Assembly: GCA_902494555.1 (NCBI GenBank)
Contig: CABUTR010000015.1
Coordinates: 1-40,620 of the forward strand
Direction: 5' to 3'
Source: an uncultured Collinsella sp.
Lineage (GTDB): Bacteria > Actinomycetota > Coriobacteriia > Coriobacteriales > Coriobacteriaceae
Length of the DNA stretch: 40,620 nt
The notes beneath the pieces were generated by a model. The model saw only the letters and a program-made list of their open reading frames with translations, searched no databases and had not been told where the DNA came from. The translations under genes were made by a program, and so were the position numbers. Below, one piece after another: positions 7,788 to 15,203 of the stretch; positions within the stretch are counted from its first letter, which is position 1; every line of letters starts with the position of its first letter.

Positions 7788-9677
7788 ATGAACGGAGTTT
7801 TGCTCATGGTTGTGGCCGCGGCGGTGCTCGCCTGCGGCTATCTGGGCTACGGCCGCTGGCTGGCCAACAAGTGGGGCGTTGACAAGGATGCCCTCACGCC
7901 GGCCAAGCGCATGAAGGACGGCAACAGCTTCTCGCCCGTCTCCGCCTTTACCGCGTTCTCGCACCAGTTCAGCTCGATCTGCGGTGCCGGCCCTGTCACG
8001 GGTACGATCGTCGCCATGGCCTTTGGCTGGCTGCCCGTCGTGCTCTGGGTCCTCGTCGGCGGCATCTTCTTTGGCGCCGTCCACGACTTTGGTGCTCTGT
8101 ACGCTTCGATGAAGAACAACGGCAAGTCGCTCGCTCAGCTCATCGAGAAGTACATCGGCAAGACCGGCCGTCGCCTGTTCCTGCTGTTCTGCTGGCTGTT
8201 CTGCATCATCGTCATCGCCGCTTTCACCGACATGGTCTGCAAGACGTTCATGTTCACCCCGGCCGTTGACGCTTCTGGTGCTGCTACCGGTGCTATCGAC
8301 TTCACCAAGTCCTATGCCGCTGGCTGCGCTGGCACCATCTCCATCCTGTTCACCTTCGTCGCTATCGCCTTTGGTTGGGCCCAGAAGAAGTTCAACCTCA
8401 CCGGTGCCGCCGAGTTCGTCACCGGCGTGGTCCTCATGGTTCTCATGTTCGCCGTCGGTATGCAGTTCCCGGTCTACCTGGATAAGTTCCAGTGGTTCGC
8501 CGTCGTCATGGTCTACCTGGTCTTCGCTGGCGCTATGCCCATCCAGATGCTCAAGACCCCGCGTGACTACCTCACTTCCATCATGATGATCGTCATGATC
8601 GTTTGCGCTGTCCTCGGCATCGTCGTCCTGGGCGTCAACGGTCAGGCCACCATCACCGCTCCGGTCTTCACCGGCTTCTCCACTGCCTCCGGCATGATGT
8701 TCCCGGTCCTGTTCGTTTCCGTCGCCTGCGGTGCTCTCTCCGGTTTCCACAGCCTCGTTTCTTCTGGTACCTCCTCCAAGCAGGTCGAGAAGGAGCAGGA
8801 CGCCGTCAAGGTCGGTTATGGCGCCATGATCGTCGAGTCTTTCGTCGGCATCCTTGCCATCATTGTCGCCGGCATCATGTTCTCCGATATGAACACCGCC
8901 GGTACTGGCGCCCTCAACGCCGGCGTCGCTTCCACCCCGTTCCAGATCTTCGCCGCTGGCATCTCCCGCGGTATGCAGGCCTTCGGTGTTGACGGCACGC
9001 TCGCTACCGTCTTTATGACCATGAACGTTTCCGCTCTGGCCCTGACCTCGCTCGATGCCGTCGCCCGGATCGCCCGCACCTCGTTCTCCGAGTTCTTTGC
9101 CCAGACCAACGACGCCCTGGCCATCGAGTCCAAGGCCGGCTACATGAAGGTTCTCGGCAACCCCTGGTTCGCCACGGTCGTCACCCTGCTTCCCGGTCTC
9201 GCCCTTGCCTTTGGTGGCTATGCCAACATCTGGCCGCTCTTTGGTGCTTCCAACCAGCTGCTCGGCGGTATGACCATGATCACCCTCGCCGTGTTCTGCA
9301 AGTGCACCGGCCGCAAGGGCTGGATGCTCTACGTGCCCGTCGCCTTCCTGCTCTGCTGCACCTTCACCTCGCTGGTCCAGAGCGCCATGGGCTGCATGGC
9401 CGCTGTCCAGGCTTACGGCTTCTTCGGCACCATCCCGGCTACCGCCACCACGGCCGCCGTCTCCGTCGCCGCCACCAAGGGCCTGCAGCTCGTTTTCGCC
9501 GTCCTGCTGATGGTCCTGGGCCTCATCGTCGCCGTCAACTGCCTCAAGGAGTTCTTCGGCAAGGAGGCCGGCTCCATGCCTGACGAGGAGCCCGAGTGGT
9601 CCGAGATGGGCAAGGCCGAGTACGGTCGCGCCGCTGCCGCTGAAGCTCCTGCCGACGCCGAGGCCGCCAAGGCCTAG
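7788..9677 (+). CDS. cstA: CstA-family transporter (carbon starvation protein / pyruvate or peptide transporter)
   Basis: A 629-aa multi-spanning membrane protein of the CstA/BtsT family, linked in E. coli to uptake of pyruvate and peptides under carbon limitation. The N-terminus (GYLGYGRWLANKWGV) and the segment SSICGAGPVTGTIVAMAFGW are typical, as are the many hydrophobic helices through residue ~590. The C-terminal ~40 residues are hydrophilic and Ala/Glu-rich. The ribosome binding site AGAGGAGGAAA precedes the ATG. Codons are strongly C-ending (GTC, ATC, TTC), suggesting high expression. A leader peptide and terminator upstream imply control by attenuation, and a terminator closes the gene at 9718-9755, making it monocistronic. 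The substrate cannot be read from sequence. Confidence 0.9.
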   Translation: MNGVLLMVVAAAVLACGYLGYGRWLANKWGVDKDALTPAKRMKDGNSFSPVSAFTAFSHQFSSICGAGPVTGTIVAMAFGWLPVVLWVLVGGIFFGAVHDFGALYASMKNNGKSLAQLIEKYIGKTGRRLFLLFCWLFCIIVIAAFTDMVCKTFMFTPAVDASGAATGAIDFTKSYAAGCAGTISILFTFVAIAFGWAQKKFNLTGAAEFVTGVVLMVLMFAVGMQFPVYLDKFQWFAVVMVYLVFAGAMPIQMLKTPRDYLTSIMMIVMIVCAVLGIVVLGVNGQATITAPVFTGFSTASGMMFPVLFVSVACGALSGFHSLVSSGTSSKQVEKEQDAVKVGYGAMIVESFVGILAIIVAGIMFSDMNTAGTGALNAGVASTPFQIFAAGISRGMQAFGVDGTLATVFMTMNVSALALTSLDAVARIARTSFSEFFAQTNDALAIESKAGYMKVLGNPWFATVVTLLPGLALAFGGYANIWPLFGASNQLLGGMTMITLAVFCKCTGRKGWMLYVPVAFLLCCTFTSLVQSAMGCMAAVQAYGFFGTIPATATTAAVSVAATKGLQLVFAVLLMVLGLIVAVNCLKEFFGKEAGSMPDEEPEWSEMGKAEYGRAAAAEAPADAEAAKA

Positions 9678-9717
9678 TCGGTCGGACGGGTTGAATCTCC
9701 CATCTATTTGACTCGGA

Positions 9718-9755
9718 AAGACCGGGTCCGCAATCAAGCGGACCCGGTCTTTTTT
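9718..9755 (+). terminator. Terminator of cstA
   Basis: A 14-bp stem AAGACCGGGTCCGC / GCGGACCCGGTCTT, loop AATCAA, followed by a T run. It starts 40 nt after the cstA stop. Confidence 0.95.
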
Positions 9756-9860
9756 CTTGTGAGAACAGGTGGTACAAGGGCGTTCTCGCAGATGTTTTGC
9801 GTGGATAGGCTCGTGCGTTGTACCATATGGACGTATATGTGTGCATATGAAAGGGGCCCC

Positions 9861-12053
9861 GTGGCCAAGACGGTATATTCCGATAATCAAAACAATGTCG
9901 ATGCTCTGGCTGAGCGCCTGAGCAGCCAGACGTCGCTTTCTGCTGAGCGTGCCAAGCTGGTTGCCTACGATCTGCTTTGCCGCAAGGCGCTCAAGATTAA
10001 GTCGAGTGCGCTGGCGCAGATTTTCCGCTCCGTCGATAAGGAATGCGACACCAAGGCGATGCGCGATGAGCTTATCGAGGCAAATATCGTGACCAAGATC
10101 GAGGGTAGCGGCATTAACGGGCGCCCGGCGTTCTATACCATCAATGTCGAGATCCGCGATGCCCAGGAGCAGCCTGCCGAGTCCGTCGAAGATTTTGTCG
10201 TCGAGGATTCCGCTGACGTGCCTGCTGTGGAAGAAGTTGCTCCGCGTGAGCATGTCGATACCGATGAGTTGCTCGATGAGAACGTCGTGCGCGCCTTTAC
10301 GGCCAAGGCAGGACGCGGCGGTTTTGGCGGGGGTGGCAAGCGCGATGCGCAGCGCCGCGCCCAGCAGGAGCGCTTCCGTCGCGCCGTTGCTCAAAAGGGT
10401 GAGACGGATGCCGAGGCTGTTGAGAACGAGGTTGCTGCCGAGTCGCAGAAGCCCGCGAAGGAGCAAAAGCCCGTGGAGGCCCAGGAGCACCAGCGTCGCC
10501 GTGGTGCCCACTTTAAGGCTGCGCAGCAGGATGTCGCGCATGAGGTCGAAGAGCCTTCCGAGGCTGCAGACGATGTTGAGGAGTCTGCCAAGAAGGCTCC
10601 GGGTTCATGCCGTCCCGGACGTGGTTTTGCGAGGCGCGCGTATCCCGTAAGGCGTCAGGAGAAGGGCGAGCCGGCTTCGACCACTCAGGACAAGAAGGCC
10701 GAACAAACCGAGAAAACCGTTGAGCCGGCGGCTCGCGAACAGAAGCCTGTTGAGCCGCAGTTTGAGGTTGATGCCGAGGCCAAGGGCGAGCAGCCTACTG
10801 ATGAGCAGACGGAGCAGGGCGCGTCGAGCAAGCCTCGCCGCCGTCGCCATCGCGGGGGCCGCAGTTCCCATGCCGAGACTGCAGCCGAGAAGACCACGCC
10901 GCAGGACGAGGATGCGAAGGCCGAGGTTTCTTCGGGGCAGCCTAAGCGCCAGCCGGCGAAGGAGAGCAAGTCCGATCGTCCGCAGAAGCAGGCGTCTATG
11001 CCGAAGCGCGAGCGCAATTCCCAAGGCGATTCTAAGCGCAAGTCTCAGAAGAAGCCGGAGTCTGCCGCAGCAGATGCTGCTGCCCAGCAGCCCGAGTCGG
11101 CCGTCCGCGGCGAGGTATCGGCGTTTGCCCTTGCCCGCGTTTTAGGCAGGCAGCTGCTCAAAGTTGTCCCTACGCCTACGGCGCTCTCTAAGATCAAGGA
11201 GCAGCAGACACAGATCGTAAAGGTCGAGGGCAAGGACGGCAAAAAGGCTCCGCAGCGCACTCAGCACAACGAGATGTCCAACCGCAAGATTGCCGAAGAG
11301 ATTGCAATCATCCAGGCTTGGATCGAGCAGAACCGAGGTGCCGATACGCCGGTTGCCTCGCGCCGCCAGCGTGCCTACCAGATTTTTAACGACGAGAAGG
11401 CTTTTGACGGCAAGCACGGCGAGCGCCTAATTCGGCGTATGACCGAAAAGGGCATCAGCATGCAGGCGATTAAGGTCGCCCCCAACCGCCCCGTGCACTT
11501 TACGGGTTTCTTTACGCTGGGCGCCGACAAGCCGTTCATTATGGTCGAGAACCTGGATACCTACGACGAGATCGTCAAGCTGCTGCGTGGCCGCAAGCAC
11601 GCCAAGCTCTTTGGCATCAAGGTGGGCGGCGTGATTTTTGGCGGCGGATGCAAGGCGAGCGTCTCGCATGCCCTGGACGATTATCTGGCCGAGATCGGCT
11701 ATCGCTTTAACTACGTCTACTACGTGGGCGATATCGACCGCGAGGGCGCGCGCATCGTCGAGCAGGCTCGCAATGCCAATGTGGTTGAGATTCGCCTGCA
11801 TGCCGGCATGTACCGCGCCATGCTCGCCGAGCACAAGCGTCGCGTGAAGGCCGGCGGAGAGTGCGAGCCCGCGGCTGCCAACCAGGGCGTGCCGCAGAAC
11901 TTGGCGGCGACGATCAAGGATCTGCCCATGGTCACGCGTGTGCAGTTCCGCAATGTGCTGCGCGAGGGCGGGCGCATTCCGCAGGAGATTCTGATGACCG
12001 CCGACTATCGGGATGGCGACTCGGGAAGCTTCGACCGCATGCTGAACAACTAA
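9861..12053 (+). CDS. Toprim-domain protein resembling the JetD C-terminal (DUF2220) region, with disordered linker
   Basis: 730 aa in three parts. Residues ~10-100 look like a winged-helix domain (AERAKLVAYDLLCRKALKIKS). Residues ~103-420 are low-complexity, rich in Glu, Lys, Ala, Gln, Pro and Arg, probably disordered. Residues ~470-690 carry SRRQRAYQIFNDEKAFD, then FIMVENLDTYDEI (Glu near 561), FGGGCKASVS and YYVGDIDREGARIVEQAR (Asp pair near 622). A Glu followed by DxD is the Toprim metal-binding pattern, and the order matches the DUF2220 domain of Wadjet JetD, a DNA-cleaving subunit. No JetA, JetB or JetC gene is nearby. The GTG at 9861 is chosen because AAAGGGG precedes it; in-frame starts up to 9708 are possible. 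Function is inferred at fold level only. Confidence 0.6.
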   Translation: MAKTVYSDNQNNVDALAERLSSQTSLSAERAKLVAYDLLCRKALKIKSSALAQIFRSVDKECDTKAMRDELIEANIVTKIEGSGINGRPAFYTINVEIRDAQEQPAESVEDFVVEDSADVPAVEEVAPREHVDTDELLDENVVRAFTAKAGRGGFGGGGKRDAQRRAQQERFRRAVAQKGETDAEAVENEVAAESQKPAKEQKPVEAQEHQRRRGAHFKAAQQDVAHEVEEPSEAADDVEESAKKAPGSCRPGRGFARRAYPVRRQEKGEPASTTQDKKAEQTEKTVEPAAREQKPVEPQFEVDAEAKGEQPTDEQTEQGASSKPRRRRHRGGRSSHAETAAEKTTPQDEDAKAEVSSGQPKRQPAKESKSDRPQKQASMPKRERNSQGDSKRKSQKKPESAAADAAAQQPESAVRGEVSAFALARVLGRQLLKVVPTPTALSKIKEQQTQIVKVEGKDGKKAPQRTQHNEMSNRKIAEEIAIIQAWIEQNRGADTPVASRRQRAYQIFNDEKAFDGKHGERLIRRMTEKGISMQAIKVAPNRPVHFTGFFTLGADKPFIMVENLDTYDEIVKLLRGRKHAKLFGIKVGGVIFGGGCKASVSHALDDYLAEIGYRFNYVYYVGDIDREGARIVEQARNANVVEIRLHAGMYRAMLAEHKRRVKAGGECEPAAANQGVPQNLAATIKDLPMVTRVQFRNVLREGGRIPQEILMTADYRDGDSGSFDRMLNN

Positions 12054-12061
12054 ATTCCGCC

Positions 12062-12198
12062 GGCCCCGGGAGAGCGGGGACACCGGCTTAGGTTTCCTGC
12101 TCTACAGTCCTGCTCACGACGGAGGCCACATTAAGTGGCCTCCTGTTCGTGCGGAACTCGCGATAAACCTAAGCCGGTGTCCCCGCTCTCCCGGGGCC
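12062..12198 (+). repeat. Foldback element copy 2 (same 75-nt core, different 31-bp arms)
   Basis: A perfect 31-bp inverted repeat (12062-12092 with 12168-12198) encloses a core at 12093-12167 that is identical to 7141-7215 over 75 nt. The arms (GGCCCCGGGAGAGCGGGGAC...) share nothing evident with those of copy 1. It lies 8 nt after the stop of the Toprim gene, in the same orientation. Confidence 0.93.
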
Positions 12199-12303
12199 TG
12201 TCGTGGCTTGGTTGTTGCATGCGGCTCGCTTTTCGGAACTGGGCTGATAGGCGTGCCTCAAAAAATCTACCCCAGTCGCTGTGTAAGGTGTCTATAAAGA
12301 GCC

Positions 12304-12533
12304 GTGGCCAAAAAACATCAAATATGAGTACTGATATTCTTTTAGTAGCAGTAATTTTGACCACATTTAAGGTGATTTGACGTGTCGATCGAGCAGATAA
12401 GCTGCCGTATCTCCTCAAGTGTTCATTAAAGGAAGACCTTGATGCGAATAAATCTCATTAAGATATTCTTTTATTAACGAAAATAATGTAGCTACAACGG
12501 TAACAGTACTCATATTTGCCGTTTTTTGGCCAC
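12304..12533. mobile_element. 230-bp AT-rich element with 30-bp terminal inverted repeats (MITE-like)
   Basis: The ends 12304-12333 and 12504-12533 are inverted copies with 2 mismatches in 30 (both carry GTGGCCAAAAAAC-type ends and AAATATGAGTACTG inside). The interior is far more AT-rich than the surroundings and has an internal direct repeat GATATTCTTTTA (near 12332 and 12462). No reading frame of useful length and no clear target-site duplication is seen. It could be a non-autonomous mobile element or a structured RNA. Confidence 0.6.
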
Positions 12534-12566
12534 AGTCCTTCGGAGGGTCCTCGAAAATAGTCCCGA

Positions 12567-12599
12567 GCCGGCACTTTAGGAACGTCCCCAAGTGCCGAC
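12567..12599. repeat. Small inverted repeat
   Basis: GCCGGCACTT (12567-12576) pairs with AAGTGCCGAC (12590-12599), one G-U, around a 13-nt loop. It lies between the AT-rich element and the tRNA-like repeats. No T run follows, so it is not a clear terminator. Confidence 0.5.
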
Positions 12600-12604
12600 A
12601 CCGC

Positions 12605-12855
12605 GTCTGCCTGCGGCGGCCGCGCGCCGCTGCGTCGCTCCGCATCCTTGCGGGTTCGGATCCCTCCGCTTGGCGGCGTTGGCTCGATTTGCTTGACGTG
12701 AGGGGCTCTTGGCTGGTGTGGGACGGAGGGATTCCGCGTCCGTCTGGTCGGCGGCCGCGCCCCGCTGCGTCGCTTCGCTCCTTGCGTGCTGCGCTGGAAA
12801 ACGCTTCGCGTTTCCTCAGCTCCGCACCCTTGCGGGTTCGAATCCCTCCGCTTGC
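12605..12855 (+). repeat. Two diverged direct repeats each ending in a tRNA T-arm-like sequence
   Basis: 12605-12673 and 12742-12855 share CGGCGGCCGCGC, CCGCTGCGTCGCT and then CCTTGCGGGTTCG(A/G)ATCCCTCCGCTT. The second copy has ~45 extra nt in its middle. GGGTTCGAATCCCTCCG matches the T-arm/acceptor end of the nearby tRNA-Gln, but on the opposite strand, and a further fragment of the tRNA end (GGGACGGAGGGATTC) lies at 12720-12734. No complete tRNA cloverleaf is present in either copy. Open frames here are by-products of these repeats. Confidence 0.6.
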
Positions 12856-12860
12856 CCACA

Positions 12861-12896
12861 AGAAAGCGCTCTGGGCCGTTATGAGCTCAGGGCGCT
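12861..12896 (-). terminator. Probable terminator of tRNA-Gln
   Basis: Read on the minus strand: AGCGCCCTG, a 14-nt loop, CAGAGCGCT, then TTCTT. It begins 13 nt beyond the tRNA 3' end. Confidence 0.65.
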
Positions 12897-12909
12897 CAGT
12901 TTTAATGGC

Positions 12910-12980
12910 TGGGACGGAGGGATTCGAACCCCCAACAGCCGGCACCAAAAACCGGAGTTCTACCGTTGAACTACGTCCCA
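12910..12980 (-). tRNA. trnQ: tRNA-Gln (anticodon UUG)
   Basis: The 71-nt minus-strand sequence folds into a cloverleaf. The acceptor stem is TGGGACG with CGTCCCA. The D arm is AGTTCAACGGTAGAACT. The anticodon stem CCGGT/GCCGG has loop TTTTGGT, giving anticodon TTG (reads CAA). The T arm is TGGGGGTTCGAATCCCTCC. CCA is not encoded. Confidence 0.93.
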
Positions 12981-13018
12981 ATGTGTGGTGTTGCCCAAAA
13001 GCAACTCGTCTAGTTTAC

Positions 13019-13924
13019 CTAATCTGCGAGGGCATCGCAAACGCCGTCGAGTAGGCGTACGGCGAGCGTCTGCGCGTCGCTGGCCGTGAAGGTGCCGTTG
13101 TAGCGTGTCATGCCCATGAGCTCAATGCGAATGCGAGCCGGCTTCTGCTGCGCGGCGACATTGGCGGTGCGGATGCGCTGGGCCAGGTTGTGGCACTCGG
13201 CGAGGGCAATCGTGGCGCGTGGCGCGGCGTCGGCGGGCAGCTCGTCGCTTGCGATCTCGAGCACCAGGTCAACGTCGGTTGGGACCTCGGAGTCGCAGAG
13301 CATCATGCCGCTGTTGTCGGTCGTTGCCGTGGCGATATTCCACATGCGCGACGCAACACTGCGCGCGATGGGGTCCTCGCCGATAACGGCAATCTGGAAG
13401 CGCTCGAGCACGTTGGCGGCGCGAGCAAAACCGATGCGGGACTCGGCTTCGGTGACCGAGGGCTTGCCCTCCCACACATGGTGCAGGCGGTTGATGTAGG
13501 CGTAGGTGTCCTGGAAGGCCATGCCGTCGGCAAACAGGCCGACATTTTCCTGGAACTGCTGCAGGGCGGCCTCGGTATGCGGACCAAAGTAGCCGTCGTC
13601 CTCGCCGCAGGCAAAGCCCAAAACGTTGAGAGCGCGCTGCAGGGCCTGCACATCGGCGCCATGGAAATTGGGCATGCGCAGATACAGAGTGCGGTCGCCC
13701 AGCTTATACGAGGCGTCGACCAGGGCGCTCCAACAGGGGATATCGACGGCATGACCGGCAGCAAGGCCGCTGTCGAGCCTGAAGGTGCTGACGGCCTGCT
13801 CGGTGGTGGTGCCAAAGCGCTTGTCGGCAACCTCGGTGTCATCGATTGTATAGTCGAGCTGCAGAAGGCGGGACTGGACGTCCTCGACGGCTGCTCCCTG
13901 CATGCCCGTTGTAATAGGTTCCAT
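13019..13924 (-). CDS. Peptidoglycan-binding domain protein of unknown function
   Basis: 301 aa with two PG_binding_1-like repeats in the N-terminal half: GMQGAAVEDVQSRLLQLDY...FGTTTEQAVSTF (residues ~7-50) and GADVQALQRALNVLGF...YFGPHTEAALQQFQ (~88-130). The C-terminal half (~160-300) has no motif I recognise; it contains alternating hydrophobic segments and may bind the partner or substrate. No signal peptide or membrane helix is visible at the N-terminus, so any cell-wall role would need another export route. The ribosome binding site AAAGGGG lies 7 nt before the ATG at 13924. It is followed by tRNA-Gln, also on the minus strand. Confidence 0.75.
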   Translation of the reverse strand: MEPITTGMQGAAVEDVQSRLLQLDYTIDDTEVADKRFGTTTEQAVSTFRLDSGLAAGHAVDIPCWSALVDASYKLGDRTLYLRMPNFHGADVQALQRALNVLGFACGEDDGYFGPHTEAALQQFQENVGLFADGMAFQDTYAYINRLHHVWEGKPSVTEAESRIGFARAANVLERFQIAVIGEDPIARSVASRMWNIATATTDNSGMMLCDSEVPTDVDLVLEIASDELPADAAPRATIALAECHNLAQRIRTANVAAQQKPARIRIELMGMTRYNGTFTASDAQTLAVRLLDGVCDALAD

Positions 13925-14062
13925 GAACGAACCCCTTTCGGCGTACCATTCGTACTATTTGAGCGTGTGTCGGATAGACAACGCAAAGGGATGCATAAAC
14001 ATGCACTCAACAGTGTAGCAAGTTGTACCCAAATACGCTGCTGACAGGTTTTATAACCCCCG

Positions 14063-15088
14063 CTAGTTAAGGCGCTCCACAAAGAAATCTGCCATGGAGA
14101 GGAACAGTTCACGTGCATGCGGGTCGAGCGAAACGTCCTCGATGGCCGCTTTGGCCTTGGTGGTCAGGTCGAGCGCATAAGTGTGGGCGTAATCGATAGA
14201 GCCGGTCTCCTGGAAGATCTCCACGGCGCGTGCGAGTTGCGCGGGGTCCTCGGTGCCCGAGGAAAGGATCGCTTCAATCTCGTCGTGATAGCGCTCATCA
14301 GACAGGGCGTGCACGGCAACGAGCGTGCGCTTACCCTCGGTGATGTCGGTGCGGAAGTCCTTGTTGGCGGCCTCCTTGGTGCCGATCAAGTTGAGCAGGT
14401 CGTCTTGAATCTGGAAGGCAAGGCCCGTGTGCAGCCCAAAGGCGCGCAGTGCCTCAACCTGCTCTTCGCTGCCGCCGCCGATAATGGCTCCGGCGGCAAG
14501 CGGCGTCGCTCCGCTGTAGTACGCGGTCTTGTGCGTCGCCATGTCCAGATAATCGTCGACCGAAATGTCAAAGCGCCCGTCGCGGACCCAGCCCAGGTCG
14601 AGCGCCTGGCCCTCGATGGTACGGACGATCATCTCGGTAAGCTCGTGGAGCACGCGAAGCTTCACGTCTGCGTTGAGCGTAGGGTCGTCGAGAACCGTCT
14701 TGGTGACCATGGTGAGCGCCAGGTCACCGCAGTTGATGGCAAGACCGGTGCCCTCGGTAAGGTGCATGCAGGGCTTGCCGCGACGAATCTGCCCGTTGTC
14801 GGCGATGTCGTCGTGGATGAGTGCGCCCGACTGAAAGTGCTCGATGGCCGCCGCGGCGCTGCGGGCGCTCTCAAAGCTGCCGCCTACCGCGGTGGCAGCG
14901 AGCATGCAGATGAGCGGGCGGTGGCGCTTGCCAGCGTTTGCCGTAAATGCCGAGAGCGGGGTATACAGGTAGCGCTCGATATCGGCGGAAGTCGCCTGTC
15001 CGTCAAAGAACGTGGCCAGATAGTCGTTGATCTGGTCAAAGTGCTGGGCTAAAAAGCTGGTAAACGGACTGGACACGGGTTCTCGCAT
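14063..15088 (-). CDS. Polyprenyl diphosphate synthase
   Basis: Condenses isopentenyl diphosphate with an allylic diphosphate to build a prenyl chain, probably for quinones or the undecaprenyl/menaquinone pathway. The first Asp-rich motif is HDDIADNGQIRRGKPC and the second is QIQDDLLNLIG; a Lys-rich KRTL segment follows, as in trans-prenyltransferases. It has 341 aa. Product length is not predictable by eye: the residues before the first motif (FQSGALIHDDIAD) are not bulky aromatics, which favours longer products over farnesyl diphosphate. The start ATG (15088) has only a weak ribosome binding site. It is on the same strand as the PTS-HAD gene upstream and the peptidoglycan-binding gene downstream. 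Confidence 0.88.
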   Translation of the reverse strand: MREPVSSPFTSFLAQHFDQINDYLATFFDGQATSADIERYLYTPLSAFTANAGKRHRPLICMLAATAVGGSFESARSAAAAIEHFQSGALIHDDIADNGQIRRGKPCMHLTEGTGLAINCGDLALTMVTKTVLDDPTLNADVKLRVLHELTEMIVRTIEGQALDLGWVRDGRFDISVDDYLDMATHKTAYYSGATPLAAGAIIGGGSEEQVEALRAFGLHTGLAFQIQDDLLNLIGTKEAANKDFRTDITEGKRTLVAVHALSDERYHDEIEAILSSGTEDPAQLARAVEIFQETGSIDYAHTYALDLTTKAKAAIEDVSLDPHARELFLSMADFFVERLN

Positions 15089-15203
15089 TCTTTGATAGGT
15101 TGCATCGTTGCATTATGCAGACAACATATTGCCACATTAGGGCGTCGAGCGCGGCGGTTGAAGACGATTGGTCCATGCGGCCGCAAGTGCGGTAGGGGCT
15201 TGG

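Noticed and set aside
7629..10541. Very long open frame on the minus strand across cstA
   Set aside because: It is antisense to a well-supported transporter gene with strongly biased codons; the low-complexity Gly/Asp/Glu/His composition is typical of a shadow frame in GC-rich DNA.
12415..12981. Open frames through the tRNA-Gln and tRNA-like repeats
   Set aside because: Peptides such as SGGIRTRKGAE come from translating repeated T-arm sequence; they overlap a real tRNA and an AT-rich repeat, so they are not genes.
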